Shown: positions 25,082 to 33,242, numbered from the stretch's first letter. The stretch is DNA of 64,000 nt from Nocardiopsis kunsanensis DSM 44524 (GCF_000340965.1 NZ_ANAY01000023.1:1-64000), one strand, 5' to 3'. Notes: a model not told the origin generated them from the letters alone. Program-made: numbers and translations.

Positions 25082-26071
25082 TCAACCCTGCTCCTCCAGC
25101 GCGCCGGCAAGGGTCTCGAAGAACTCGGTGTAGGTCTGGATGCCCTCGTTGGTGTAGGTGTCGGCGGGCATGTGGACGATCTGCTCCTCCTCGACCGCGG
25201 TCACGCCCGAGAGGGCCTCGGAACCCGCGAGGACGTCCTCGGCCGGTTCGTAATCGGCCTCGTCGGCGGCCACGGCGGCGTCGCGGTCCATCACCAGGAT
25301 CCAGTCGGGGTCGGAGTCGGCGATCGCCTCGACGGAGATGTCGTCGCCCTGGTGGTCGTCGCTGGCGTCATCGACCTCCAGGGCCGGGGTGAGGCCGAAG
25401 ATGTCGAAGACCGGTCCGAGGGTGCGGCCCACGCCGGGGGCCAGGTAACCGATCTCGCCGCCCGAGGTGGTCACGGCCATGACGGTCTCACCCTCGTCGT
25501 AGGCGGTGTCGACCCGCTCGACGGCCGCGTCGAACTCATCGGTGATCTGCGCGGCCTCGTCCTGCTTCTCGAAGACCTCGCCGAGTACCTCGGTCTGTCG
25601 CTTGAGTTCGGCGTCGAAGGGCTCTCCCTCCTCGGGGTCGAGCACCAGGATCGGGGCCTCGGGCACCAGCTCGGCGATGTCGTCCTGGTACTGCGAGAAA
25701 CGCTGTCCGTTGACCACGAGGTCCGGTTCGGCTGCCACGATGGACTCCAGGTCGGGCTCGTTGTGCGAACCGACGTCGAGGATCGAGTCGTCCTGGGTGT
25801 AATCGATGGTCTCGGGCATGAGCGAGACCGCGCCGGCGGACAGCTCCACTCCCCAGTCCGAGAGGGTCTCGAAGGTGCGGTTGTCGAGGGCGACCACCGA
25901 CTCCGGAGGAACGTTCACCGTCTGGGTGCCGTTGTTGTCCTCGATCTCGACCGTGGCGCCGTCCGCGGCGGGGTCGGCTCCCTCCTCCTGACCGGAGGCA
26001 CAACCGACGAGTACCAGGGACGATGCCAGAATGAGTGAGAGCGCTGGCACAGGGCGAACAAATGACGACAT
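25082..26071 (-). CDS. Siderophore-binding lipoprotein
   Basis: A 329-residue periplasmic-binding-type lipoprotein with a signal peptide and lipobox LVLVGC (Cys at about 24). The body has the helical-backbone Fe-siderophore fold: NVPPESVVALDNRTFETLSDWG, LESIVAAEPDLVVNGQRFSQ and IADSDPDWILVMDRDAA. It is rich in Asp and Glu (acidic, as expected for an exported protein of a salt-tolerant organism). First gene of the importer operon; an IdeR-type iron box lies 26 bases upstream of its start, so it should be derepressed on iron starvation. It most resembles catecholate binders of the YclQ/VctP kind. Confidence 0.92.
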   Translation of the reverse strand: MSSFVRPVPALSLILASSLVLVGCASGQEEGADPAADGATVEIEDNNGTQTVNVPPESVVALDNRTFETLSDWGVELSAGAVSLMPETIDYTQDDSILDVGSHNEPDLESIVAAEPDLVVNGQRFSQYQDDIAELVPEAPILVLDPEEGEPFDAELKRQTEVLGEVFEKQDEAAQITDEFDAAVERVDTAYDEGETVMAVTTSGGEIGYLAPGVGRTLGPVFDIFGLTPALEVDDASDDHQGDDISVEAIADSDPDWILVMDRDAAVAADEADYEPAEDVLAGSEALSGVTAVEEEQIVHMPADTYTNEGIQTYTEFFETLAGALEEQG

Positions 26072-26096
26072 GGGGGAGCTCCTTCACGTTAAGAGG

Positions 26097-26115
26097 TAAA
26101 GGGAGCCTAACCTAA
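26097..26115 (-). promoter_or_regulatory. IdeR/DmdR-type iron box
   Basis: On the minus strand the site reads TTAGGTTAGGCTCCCTTTA, matching the first 12 bases of the DtxR/IdeR consensus 19-mer exactly and about 15 of 19 overall; the right half is weaker. It lies just upstream of the siderophore-binding lipoprotein gene, as expected for iron-repressed control. Confidence 0.82.
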
Positions 26116-26277
26116 CTTCTTGAGAAGGTGGAAGTCGAGGCCCCCTGAGGTGTGGCTCACATGGCCCACGGCAGTCGACCCATTCCGCTCAGTGTCCGTC
26201 GACCGGGCGTGTGACCCTGACACCGGCGCCGCGGTCAGGGAAGCTGTTCGGCGCCGCCAAGACCCAGGGGAGGGCCC

Positions 26278-27327
26278 ATGGACCCGGGTGACGCCGACGA
26301 CGCCTACGCCCTGCTCGCCAAGGGAGAACTGATCGTGCACGCCCGGGCGTTGCAGACCGCCGCGGAACTGGGCCTGGGAGACCTGCTCGCCGGCGGCCCC
26401 CGTACGGTCGGAGCACTCGCCGAGGCCGCCGGTTGTGAGCCCGATGCACTGCGTCGGCTCCTGGGCCTGCTGGCCGGGGACGGCGTCGTCGCCCGTGTCG
26501 GTGACGACCGCTTCGAACTCACCCGCGCCGGCGGCCCCCTGAGCTCGGACCACCCGGCCTCGGTGCGCTCGGTCCTGGCGATGGACGGCGCGGTCGCCCC
26601 GCTGGTCATCGGCGCGACCGGCCACACCGTCGCCACGGGGGAACCGGCCTTCCCGCAGGCCCTGGGCAGCGACTTCTACGACCATCTGGACGCCCACCCC
26701 GAACAGGGAGAGGTCTTCGACAGGGCGATGGACGACCTCACCCGCGTCGTGGTGCCCGGGCTGCTGTCCGTGTGCGGCCTGTCCGGCACGGAACGGGTCG
26801 TCGACGTCGGCGGCGGCAACGGGACCCTCCTGGCCGAGATCCTGAGAGCCCACCCCCGGGCCGAAGGGGTACTGCTGGAGACCCCCCGGGTGGCCGATAC
26901 CGCGCGCATCCGGTTCCGGGACCAGGGAACGGCCGAACGCTGCCGGATCGTGCCCGGGGACTTCTTCGAACACGTCCCCGAAGGGGGCGACGTCTACCTG
27001 CTCAAATGGGTCCTGCACAACTGGCCCGACGAGGACGCACTGCGGATCCTGCGCTCCTGCCGGCGTGCCATGGGCCCGGGCGCGCGCCTGCTCGTGGTCG
27101 AGTCGGTCCTGCCCGACGGGGACGGCCCCCACCCCTCCCGTGCGATGGACCTGGCCATGCTCGTGCTGTCCGGAGGACGCGAGCGCACCCGCAGCGACTA
27201 CGCCGCGTTGTTCGACCGGGCCGGGTTGCGCCTGGAGTCGGTCCGGGACGCCGACGCCCGCTACGGGGTCGTCGAGGCCGTCCCCGGGGAGACCGTTCCC
27301 GGACCCGAGAAGCCTTCCCGGACGTGA
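26278..27327 (+). CDS. SAM-dependent O-methyltransferase
   Basis: A 349-residue methyltransferase of the acetylserotonin-OMT-like (Methyltransf_2) family common in actinobacterial secondary metabolism. An N-terminal winged-helix dimerisation part (ALQTAAELGLGDLLAGG, then CEPDALRRLLGLLAGDGV) is followed by motif I VVDVGGGNGTLLAEIL, the VLLETPRVAD strand and the KWVLHNWPDEDALRILRSC block containing the catalytic His in the LHNW context. The SD is GGGGAGGG. It is convergent with the type III PKS pair, so it may methylate a polyketide phenol or pyrone; that link is inference. Confidence 0.9.
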   Translation: MDPGDADDAYALLAKGELIVHARALQTAAELGLGDLLAGGPRTVGALAEAAGCEPDALRRLLGLLAGDGVVARVGDDRFELTRAGGPLSSDHPASVRSVLAMDGAVAPLVIGATGHTVATGEPAFPQALGSDFYDHLDAHPEQGEVFDRAMDDLTRVVVPGLLSVCGLSGTERVVDVGGGNGTLLAEILRAHPRAEGVLLETPRVADTARIRFRDQGTAERCRIVPGDFFEHVPEGGDVYLLKWVLHNWPDEDALRILRSCRRAMGPGARLLVVESVLPDGDGPHPSRAMDLAMLVLSGGRERTRSDYAALFDRAGLRLESVRDADARYGVVEAVPGETVPGPEKPSRT

Positions 27328-27329
27328 CG

Positions 27330-27360
27330 CCGGCCCCGGGGCCGCCGGGGCCGGGGCCGG
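27330..27360. terminator. GC-rich hairpin between convergent genes
   Basis: CCGGCCCCGG (27330-27339) can pair with CCGGGGCCGG at either 27345-27354 or 27351-27360, just after the methyltransferase stop and before the convergent SnoaL-like gene end. Confidence 0.6.
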
Positions 27361-27391
27361 TTGCCGGGCTCCGGGACGTGGAACGACCCGG

Positions 27392-27817
27392 TCACGGGCC
27401 CTCGTCCAGCCACACCGGAGTGACGGTCACCGTGTGGATGAGCCATCCGTCCGACCCGCGCCGGAACACGTGCTCGTAGTGGCCGCCCACCGCCCACCAG
27501 TCGGTCGGGTCCCCTTCCGAACGCAGATGCACCGCACGCATCTGCGACCACACCAGGGCGGTCCCCCCGTCGAGACGCACCAGGTGGTCGGAGGTGGAGT
27601 GGTGGGTCGCAGCGTGCTCGCCCACGTCGGCGGCGACGAACGCGGCCAGCCCGGCCCGGCCGTGGTGGGTGGCGTGCGGCAGACTCAACCGGCAGTCCTC
27701 GGTGAACAAGGACGCGTACCCGTCGAAGTCACGCCGGTCCAGACGGTGCACGAAGCGGGCGAGCAGGTCCAGGACCGAGACGCGGTCCTGTTCAGCGGTG
27801 GTCGCCTGGTCCGCCAT
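27392..27817 (-). CDS. SnoaL-like / NTF2-fold protein
   Basis: A 141-residue alpha+beta barrel protein of the SnoaL_4 type: helix LLARFVHRLDRRDFDGYASLFTEDCRL, then a sheet with HHSTSDHLVRLDG, ALVWSQMRAVHLR and WWAVGGHYEHVFRRGSDGWLI. Members include small hydroxylating dioxygenase-like subunits, cyclases and dehydratases. It overlaps the 3' end of the type III PKS by 26 bases, implying a shared transcript. A cyclase or dehydratase role on the PKS product is plausible. Confidence 0.85.
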   Translation of the reverse strand: MADQATTAEQDRVSVLDLLARFVHRLDRRDFDGYASLFTEDCRLSLPHATHHGRAGLAAFVAADVGEHAATHHSTSDHLVRLDGGTALVWSQMRAVHLRSEGDPTDWWAVGGHYEHVFRRGSDGWLIHTVTVTPVWLDEGP

Positions 27818-28877
27818 TGCGCCCCGTCCCCTCCTGCCCCCGCAGGAGCGCGGCATTCAGTGTCAACCCCGGGCCGAAGGTCATCGCGACCCCGTGCTCC
27901 CCCGGAGCCAGGGGCGAGGAGTGCAGCATCGAGTCCATAACCAGGGGAAGGCCGGACGAGGAGCAGTTGCCCGACAGGCGCAGGACCTCCCGTGAGTTCT
28001 TCACCTGCGCCGGGTCCAGGGCCAGGGAATGCTCGACGGCGTCCACGATGCGGCGCCCACCGGGATGGATCGCCCACCAGTCCACTCCCTCGGGCCGTAG
28101 TCCGTACGGTGAGAGCAGATCCGAGACGAGGGTCGGCAGCGCCTGCCCGATCAGGTCGGGCACCTGCGACGACAGGCCCATGACGAACCCGTGGTCGCCC
28201 ACGTACCAGCTCATGTGGTCCTCGTGCTCGCGGTCGGTGAGCGAGACCAGGTCCACCACACCGGGGCCGCTGCCGTGTTCGGGAGCGTGCAGCACCATCG
28301 CCGCTGCAGCGTCCCCGAACAGAGCGTTGATGACCAGTTGTTCCACGTCCCAGGGCGGCGGTTGCAGGTGGAGCGAGGACAGCTCCAGGTTGACCAGCAC
28401 CGCCGGGCTCCGGTGGGCGCGTACGTGGTCGTCGCAGGCCGCAAGCCCCGGTAGTGCCGCGAAACAGCCCATGTGCCCCACGTGCAGCCGGCGGGTCGAG
28501 GGGCGCATCCCCAGTTCCGACAGGAGCCGCGACTCGACCCCGGGCGTGCCGTACCCGGTCGAGGAGACCAGGCACAGCAGTCCGATCTCCTCCGGCTCGA
28601 CGGAAGCCTCGCCCAACGCCGTGGCCACCGCCGCGCGTGCGAGCGGGAGCCCTTCGCGTTGGAACCGTTCCATCCGTTCGGAGGTCGGCCACGAGGCCAC
28701 GTCCTCCACCCGCGGGTCGACGGCGAGCCGGCGTTGGTCGATCCCGGACCCGGCCACGATCTTGTCCAGCGCCTTCGTCGCCCCGTGCCCTTCGGGAAGC
28801 AGGGACGAGAGGTTGTGCTGGTCGATCACGGTCTCCGGGAGGGCGACGCCGGTCCCGCCGATCACCGTTGCGCACAT
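27792..28877 (-). CDS. Type III polyketide synthase
   Basis: A 361-residue homodimeric chalcone/stilbene-synthase-type enzyme. The catalytic triad is visible: Cys 138 in VGHMGCFAALPG, His 271 in WWAIHPGGRRIVD and Asn 304 in LSGNCSSSGLP. The GFGPG-like loop is TFGPGLTL. Such enzymes condense an acyl-CoA starter with malonyl-CoA to make alkylresorcinols, pyrones or naphthalenes; the actinobacterial group with GHMGCFAALPGL often makes alkylpyrones or alkylresorcinols. It is followed by a SnoaL-like gene and faced by an O-methyltransferase, a minimal cluster. The product cannot be read from sequence. Confidence 0.93.
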   Translation of the reverse strand: MCATVIGGTGVALPETVIDQHNLSSLLPEGHGATKALDKIVAGSGIDQRRLAVDPRVEDVASWPTSERMERFQREGLPLARAAVATALGEASVEPEEIGLLCLVSSTGYGTPGVESRLLSELGMRPSTRRLHVGHMGCFAALPGLAACDDHVRAHRSPAVLVNLELSSLHLQPPPWDVEQLVINALFGDAAAAMVLHAPEHGSGPGVVDLVSLTDREHEDHMSWYVGDHGFVMGLSSQVPDLIGQALPTLVSDLLSPYGLRPEGVDWWAIHPGGRRIVDAVEHSLALDPAQVKNSREVLRLSGNCSSSGLPLVMDSMLHSSPLAPGEHGVAMTFGPGLTLNAALLRGQEGTGRNGGPGDHR

Positions 28878-28931
28878 GAGGACCCATCCCGCCGGTGCTG
28901 GCCGCGCGGGGCGGTGTGGAAGCTGTGTTCC

Positions 28932-29267
28932 TCAGGCCTTGCGGTTCTCACCGAGCTCTTCCTCGATCGGGTTCACGGGCCGGTCCTCCATGGCGGACTC
29001 GGCCATGCCCGACTGTTTCCGTTCGCGGGCCTGGCGGACCCGTGCGGCCTCGGTCTGTGCACCTTCCTCGGATCCCTCCAGAGGCACAGAACGCAGGACC
29101 TCGTTGGGCTCGTTGTACTCGGCCGGTGGCATGGCCCGGAGCGCACTGACGATCTCGGTGTCCGCATCGGCATCGAGCGCGTGTTGGACGACGGCGTCCT
29201 TGTCGACGGGGAAATCCACCTCGCCGAGGATGTCGCGAAGTCCATCGAGTCCGCGTTTGACTCCCAT
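28932..29267 (-). CDS. DUF2795 domain protein
   Basis: A 111-residue protein. Residues 7-60 (LDGLRDILGEVDFPVDKDAVVQHALDADAD, then the SALRAMPPAEYNEPNEVL segment) are a DUF2795 domain, a small helical domain frequent in actinobacteria and of unknown function. The C-terminal half is charged and predicted flexible. It is 54 bases upstream of the PKS gene in the same direction and could share its transcript. Confidence 0.75.
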   Translation of the reverse strand: MGVKRGLDGLRDILGEVDFPVDKDAVVQHALDADADTEIVSALRAMPPAEYNEPNEVLRSVPLEGSEEGAQTEAARVRQARERKQSGMAESAMEDRPVNPIEEELGENRKA

Positions 29268-29587
29268 GCTTCCCCCTTGGAACGGGGCCCCGTGGGGGGT
29301 GAGTAGGGCGGGGCCGGTGTGGCTTCGCTTTCTCCGGAGGCACTACCCGTGGGTCCGGGACCCCAACCGCCGGGCCCACGTCGTTGGAGGCCCGGCGGCG
29401 GGGAACCTCGGGGAACCCGAGGACGGACTCCAGAGCGTATCCCCCTCCTCGCTCCCGGTGCTCGTCGCCGCGCCGCCCCTGCTGTCGCCGCGCCGCCCCT
29501 GCTGTCGCCGCGCCGCTGCTGCTGTCGACGGGCCGCCGCTCTCGGTCGGCACGACACACACGAGGGGAGGGGAGAGGGGGCCGGGGT
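29268..29587. other. Non-coding gap with a short tandem repeat
   Basis: No convincing gene is seen in these 320 bases. The main feature is the 20-base tandem repeat at 29461-29534. A promoter for the DUF2795/PKS genes should lie near 29268-29320 but no clear hexamers were found. Confidence 0.4.
29461..29534. repeat. 20-base tandem repeat, about 3.5 copies
   Basis: Units of GCTGTCGCCGCGCCGCCCCT start at 29461 (variant), 29481 and 29501, with a partial unit at 29521. The 20-base period does not keep a reading frame, and the stretch lies between genes. Confidence 0.75.
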
Positions 29588-30247
29588 TCAGGAGGCGAAG
29601 AAACGTCGCCTGCGCCGGCCGATCCGCCCGGCCGAGGGGGTCCACTCTCGGGTGAGGCGGGCGTCGGGCCCGGTCTCCTCGTTCAGGCGGCGCCAGGCGC
29701 GCCGGGACATCCCCACGCGGTGGGCCTCGCCCAGCGCGCCGCTGAGTTTGGCGGCCACGCTGATGCAGCTGCCGACGAGCTCCTCGACGGTGTCGCGCAG
29801 GGTCTGGACCTTGAAGCGTGCGACCGGACCGGCGTCGATCCCGCAACGGACCTCGAGGGAGAGCGGGGTCCGCTCCCCGCAGACCGGGCAGGCCGTGCAG
29901 CTGCAGTTCAGGTGACGGACCAGTTCGGGTGGTGGATCGTCGACCATGCGGCGCAGCCGCCGTGTGTACTCCACAGCGTCCTGGACGCGGTCGGCCCCGG
30001 AGAAGAGGATGAGCACGCCGTCACCGCGCAGGTGCACCTCGGCCCCGTCGATGTCCTCGACGAGACGCACGCACTGGGAGAGGAAGACCTGGAAGAGTTC
30101 CGCTGCCGCGTTGAGCCCGTGGTGTCTTTCCACGAACTCCACGATCCCCGTCGATCCGCGCATGTCCGCGAACAGCGCAGTGAACTCCCCCTCCTCGTTC
30201 GAAGAGGGGGAGTGTTCACCGGCGTTGCGGTCAGGGGTCCTCACCAT
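29588..30247 (-). CDS. Class III cyclase-like protein, probably catalytically degenerate
   Basis: A 219-residue soluble protein with the adenylate/guanylate cyclase fold. The two metal-binding Asp positions are present (FADMRGST, Asp 28; LRGDGVLILF, Asp 76). The other catalytic positions differ: the substrate-specifying Lys before RGD is His, and the VNxAARL segment holding the transition-state Asn and Arg reads ISVAAKL. A Cys cluster inserted at 115-123 (C-x-C-x2-C-x2-C) resembles a metal-binding loop and is not standard. The basic tail ends RRRRRFFAS. It overlaps by 17 bases the small membrane protein gene upstream. Likely a nucleotide sensor or pseudo-cyclase; the Crp-type regulator next door makes a signalling role attractive. 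Confidence 0.75.
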   Translation of the reverse strand: MVRTPDRNAGEHSPSSNEEGEFTALFADMRGSTGIVEFVERHHGLNAAAELFQVFLSQCVRLVEDIDGAEVHLRGDGVLILFSGADRVQDAVEYTRRLRRMVDDPPPELVRHLNCSCTACPVCGERTPLSLEVRCGIDAGPVARFKVQTLRDTVEELVGSCISVAAKLSGALGEAHRVGMSRRAWRRLNEETGPDARLTREWTPSAGRIGRRRRRFFAS

Positions 30248-30515
30248 CGCTTCTGCTCTTTCCGGGATGGATGCGCTCTCTCGGGTCCAAGGAGAGACGG
30301 ACGTTCATGTAGACCTTGCCGTGGTGGTGGTCGGCGGGGCAGCGCCGAGAGGGGCGTTCCACGGCCACACCGATCGCGAGCAGGGCGGCGCCCGCGGCGG
30401 CGAGGACGATGAGGCGTGAGGTGGACATGTGGGGGACGGCGACGTCGCCCACTTCCAGTCCACCTCCGATCAGGGCGGCGACGATGACGAGTGCACCGAT
30501 GGCGCGGAGGGACAC
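30231..30515 (-). CDS. Small membrane protein, two helices
   Basis: A 94-residue protein starting at a GTG (30515) that follows AGGGAGAA. Two hydrophobic segments (LRAIGALVIVAALIGGGLEV and LIVLAAAGAALLAIGVAVE) are separated by a short loop; a His-rich CPADHHHGKVYM stretch and a charged tail follow on what is probably the cytoplasmic side. It overlaps the cyclase-like gene by 17 bases, so both are probably co-translated and might form a membrane-tethered unit. No family recognised. Confidence 0.65.
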   Translation of the reverse strand: MSLRAIGALVIVAALIGGGLEVGDVAVPHMSTSRLIVLAAAGAALLAIGVAVERPSRRCPADHHHGKVYMNVRLSLDPRERIHPGKSRSDGEDP

Positions 30516-30573
30516 GGTTCTTCTCCCTGAGCGGAGAGGTACAGCGACGCTACCAAGCGTACTTCCCGGCCAA

Positions 30574-30597
30574 GTTGTGTGCAATACTCCACATAAC
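30574..30597. promoter_or_regulatory. Crp-like inverted repeat upstream of the membrane protein/cyclase pair
   Basis: TTGTG (30575-30579) and CACAT (30590-30594) face each other in an AT-rich stretch between the Crp/Fnr gene and the 30515 start. The spacing (10 bases between TGTG and CACA) is two longer than the E. coli CRP site, so binding by the neighbouring regulator is only a suggestion. Confidence 0.3.
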
Positions 30598-30601
30598 AAA
30601 G

Positions 30602-31273
30602 TCAAGAAATTGTATTGCCGTCCGCGACGCTCGCCAGTACCGCCTCGTCGGTGATGATGATGCGCTCCCGTCCCGTCGTCACCGCGCCCATCGCCCTGAG
30701 CCTCTTGACCACCTGGGACACGGACTCGCGGGACACTCCCACCAGGCCCGCGAGCTCGCGCTGGTTCAGGGACACGCACACACCGCGTTCCTCCGGGGTG
30801 CCGATCTTGGCTGCCAGCTCCACGAGCCCGCGCGCCAGCCGCTGCTCGGCACCGATGATCCCGTGCTCGGCCTGTTTGCGGGTGGCCTCCTTGAGCCGGG
30901 CGTGCAGGTGGCGCAGGAGCGCCCGCATGACCCTCGGATGCTCGTACAGGAAGTCCAGCCACACGTCTCCGGGCAGGTACAGCGCCTCGACCTCACTCAA
31001 CGCGTACACGCTCGCCGATCTGGCCTCCTGGCCGATCGCCGCCATCTCGCCGACGGTCTCGCCGGGGCCGCGCACCGCCACGATGTGCTCGGAGGAGTGC
31101 GTGGTGACCTTGACGTGTCCGTGCCGTATGAGCAGTACGAAGTCGGTGAGCTCGCCGGCGCCGAACAGGATCGAACCCGTGGGGTAGCGGGTCACATGGC
31201 CGAGCTTCTCCGCCTCCTCTCGTTCGGCTTGGGTCAGGAGAGAAGTTCCGCTTGTCAAATCCGCATCATCCAC
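30602..31273 (-). CDS. Crp/Fnr-family transcription regulator
   Basis: A 223-residue regulator if started at the GTG at 31273; an upstream GTG at 31342 would add 23 poorly conserved residues. A cyclic-nucleotide-binding-like beta roll (about 18-120: YPTGSILFGAGELTDFVLLIRHGHVKV, then VRGPGETVGEMAAIGQEARSASVYAL) lacks an obvious cAMP-binding RSA arginine but has RSAS in its place at the right position. The C-terminal HTH_Crp (about 145-215) reads SLNQRELAGLVGVSRESVSQVVKRLRAMGAV. Domain architecture resembles actinobacterial orphan Crp proteins. A palindrome ACACTTTGGTGT lies right before the 31273 start and might be autoregulatory. Confidence 0.87.
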   Translation of the reverse strand: MDDADLTSGTSLLTQAEREEAEKLGHVTRYPTGSILFGAGELTDFVLLIRHGHVKVTTHSSEHIVAVRGPGETVGEMAAIGQEARSASVYALSEVEALYLPGDVWLDFLYEHPRVMRALLRHLHARLKEATRKQAEHGIIGAEQRLARGLVELAAKIGTPEERGVCVSLNQRELAGLVGVSRESVSQVVKRLRAMGAVTTGRERIIITDEAVLASVADGNTIS

Positions 31274-31349
31274 ACACCAAAGTGTAGTAATGCACTGAGC
31301 GTCTACAGAGAGGGCGCGCCGTGGCAGACGATCCCGGGGCACACGGGAC

Positions 31350-32087
31350 TCATCCGGCCCTCAGGAACTCCGCCGTCTCCTCAGCCAGCCGCTCCCACGC
31401 CTCGGCGTTCCGGATCTGCGGAGTGCCGTCCGCGGTCTGCGGCCCGTAGTCGCCGAACTGAGCGTGGTTCATCCCGTCGATCTCCACGGTGACGGCGCCG
31501 TCGGGCAGGTCACCACTCCGGTCGCGGACCGTTCCGGGGTCGACCAGGAGGTCCTCCGAGGCCGACACAGACAGCACCCGCTGGTCTCCGCGTTCGGCCA
31601 GACCGGCCCCGGCCACGGCGTAGGAACCCCACAGGATCAGACCCTCCGTGGTCAGACCATCACCCCCGGCGGCGTAGGCGGCCATGGCCCCGCCCATCGA
31701 GTGTCCTCCCACGTACCACTCGCGGGCCTCGAAGCGGTCCGTCATCTCCTCCGCACGGCCGGGCGCCAGGACCGCCAGGTTCAACGGCATGCGCGCGATG
31801 ACCACACCCACCCCGGTCTCGGCCACCACCGGCGCCCAGGTGGCGGCGTAGGCCTCCGGCTCCACACGTGCGCCGGGGTAGAAGACGACGGCCCGCTCCA
31901 CCTCGCCCTCCGGTGGTTCCAGGACGACGCCGTCCTCGCCCACGGTCACCTCGACGGCCTCCTCGGCCCGTTCCACCGAGCCCGGGAGGGCCTCGTACGG
32001 GTCACTCACCCAGAGCGCGAACACCCCGACCCCCAGAACGAGCAGCACCACGAGGGTCCCCGCGGCCCAGATGAGCAGGCGACGCAT
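31350..32087 (-). CDS. Alpha/beta hydrolase (dienelactone-hydrolase-like), membrane-anchored
   Basis: A 245-residue protein with a single N-terminal membrane anchor (residues 4-27, LIWAAGTLVVLLVLGVGVFAL) and an extracytoplasmic alpha/beta hydrolase domain. The oxyanion strand is VVFYPGARVEPEAY, the nucleophile elbow GHSMGG (Ser about 140), acid VSASEDLLVD and the His in IDGMNHAQFGDYGPQ. This is the family annotated as alpha/beta hydrolase related to YdeN/esterases in actinobacteria; substrate unknown. The ATG at 32087 follows GGAGG eight bases upstream. It is divergent from tspO. Confidence 0.85.
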   Translation of the reverse strand: MRRLLIWAAGTLVVLLVLGVGVFALWVSDPYEALPGSVERAEEAVEVTVGEDGVVLEPPEGEVERAVVFYPGARVEPEAYAATWAPVVAETGVGVVIARMPLNLAVLAPGRAEEMTDRFEAREWYVGGHSMGGAMAAYAAGGDGLTTEGLILWGSYAVAGAGLAERGDQRVLSVSASEDLLVDPGTVRDRSGDLPDGAVTVEIDGMNHAQFGDYGPQTADGTPQIRNAEAWERLAEETAEFLRAG

Positions 32088-32193
32088 CGAAGAGACCTCC
32101 ATGTGGGTGATTCGACGCATGTGTTTCGGAAAACAAGATATTCGAGAGACAAGGTATCGCTGCGAGCGCCGACCCGGCCTCTTGGGGGAGACC

Positions 32194-32700
32194 ATGCCCG
32201 ACACTCACCAGGTACCACGCACCGGAGCCCGATCCCTCCTCGCCCTCCTGGGGTTCGCCCTGGCCGTCGCGGTCGCCGCGGCCATCGGGGGCCTGGCTTC
32301 CAGCAGCGCCGGCGACGTCTACGGACAGCTCGTCCAACCCGCGTGGGCACCGCCCTCGTGGCTGTTCAGTCCCGTGTGGATCGCCCTATACGTGCTCATC
32401 GCGGTGGCCGGGTGGCTCGTGTGGCGAGGGGCAGGGGTGTCCGGCGCCCGCACGGCCATGACCCTGTTCGCGGCCCAGCTCGTGCTCAACGCCGCCTGGC
32501 CGCCCCTGTTCTTCGCGGGCGGGATGCGCCTGGCGGCCTTCATCGACATCATCGCGCTGCTGGCCGTGATCACCGCGATGATCGCCGCCTTCGCCCGGAT
32601 CTCCCGCACCGCCGCCGTGCTGATGGTCCCGTACTGGGTCTGGGTGGCCTACGCGTCCGCCCTCAATTTCTCGCTGTGGCAACTGAACTCGGCCGGGTGA
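32194..32700 (+). CDS. tspO: TspO/MBR family protein
   Basis: A 168-residue, five-helix membrane protein of the TspO (translocator protein/tryptophan-rich sensory protein) family. Signatures are QLVQPAWAPPSWLFSPVWIALYVLIAVAGWLVW, QLVLNAAWPPLFFAGG and VPYWVWVAYASALNFSLWQLN; the Trp-rich binding face for porphyrins and the WxPP motif are intact. The ATG at 32194 follows GGGGGAG. TspO proteins bind porphyrin and modulate stress responses. The next gene in the same direction is a MarR regulator, about 30 bases downstream. Confidence 0.92.
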   Translation: MPDTHQVPRTGARSLLALLGFALAVAVAAAIGGLASSSAGDVYGQLVQPAWAPPSWLFSPVWIALYVLIAVAGWLVWRGAGVSGARTAMTLFAAQLVLNAAWPPLFFAGGMRLAAFIDIIALLAVITAMIAAFARISRTAAVLMVPYWVWVAYASALNFSLWQLNSAG

Positions 32701-32732
32701 GACACGGCCGCGCGCCGATACCATCGTGTCCC

Positions 32733-33242
32733 ATGGACGACGCGGAGGGCCACGCCCAGGGGCCGCCCAGCGAGCACGGTGGACGGCGGTCCGAGCTCTA
32801 CGATGCGATCCGCGACGACGGACACCGGCTCGCGGCCTCACTCATCCAGTTACTGCACGCGGCGGCCGAGACCTCGGAGCTCAACCCCACCGACTTCCAG
32901 TGCCTGGTGCTGCTGCGTCTGGGCGACCCCCTGAGCCCGGGTGAGATCGCCACCCGCCTCAAACTCGCCACCGGCACCGTCACCAGCGTCCTCGACCGTC
33001 TCGAAGACCAGGGACTCGCCTACCGGGACCGGCATCCCGACGACCGGCGCCGCGTCGTGGTCCGCCCCGTCGACGACCCCGTCACGGGCGGCGCGGTCGG
33101 AGGAACCGGGATCCTGCCCGGTTTCGGTGAACCCGTGGTCGAGCTCCACGACCGGTACAGCGAGGCGGAACTGGAGACCATCGCCGACTGGCTCCACGAG
33201 GTCGGCGGAGTGATCCGGACCTTCGCCGACAACGCGCGCTAG
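32733..33242 (+). CDS. MarR-family regulator
   Basis: A 169-residue winged-helix regulator. FQCLVLLRLGDPLSPGEIATRLKLATGTVTSVLDRLEDQGLAYR, then the wing DRHPDDRRRVVVRP, is a canonical MarR domain; the N-terminal 25 residues are polar and extra. It lies 32 bases after tspO in the same direction and could be co-transcribed. Many actinobacterial homologues of this shape respond to oxidants or aromatic compounds, which is not demonstrated here. Confidence 0.88.
   Translation: MDDAEGHAQGPPSEHGGRRSELYDAIRDDGHRLAASLIQLLHAAAETSELNPTDFQCLVLLRLGDPLSPGEIATRLKLATGTVTSVLDRLEDQGLAYRDRHPDDRRRVVVRPVDDPVTGGAVGGTGILPGFGEPVVELHDRYSEAELETIADWLHEVGGVIRTFADNAR

Noticed and set aside
30574-30597. Canonical CRP site
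   Set aside because: The half-sites are spaced two bases too far apart, so it is kept only as a weak candidate site.
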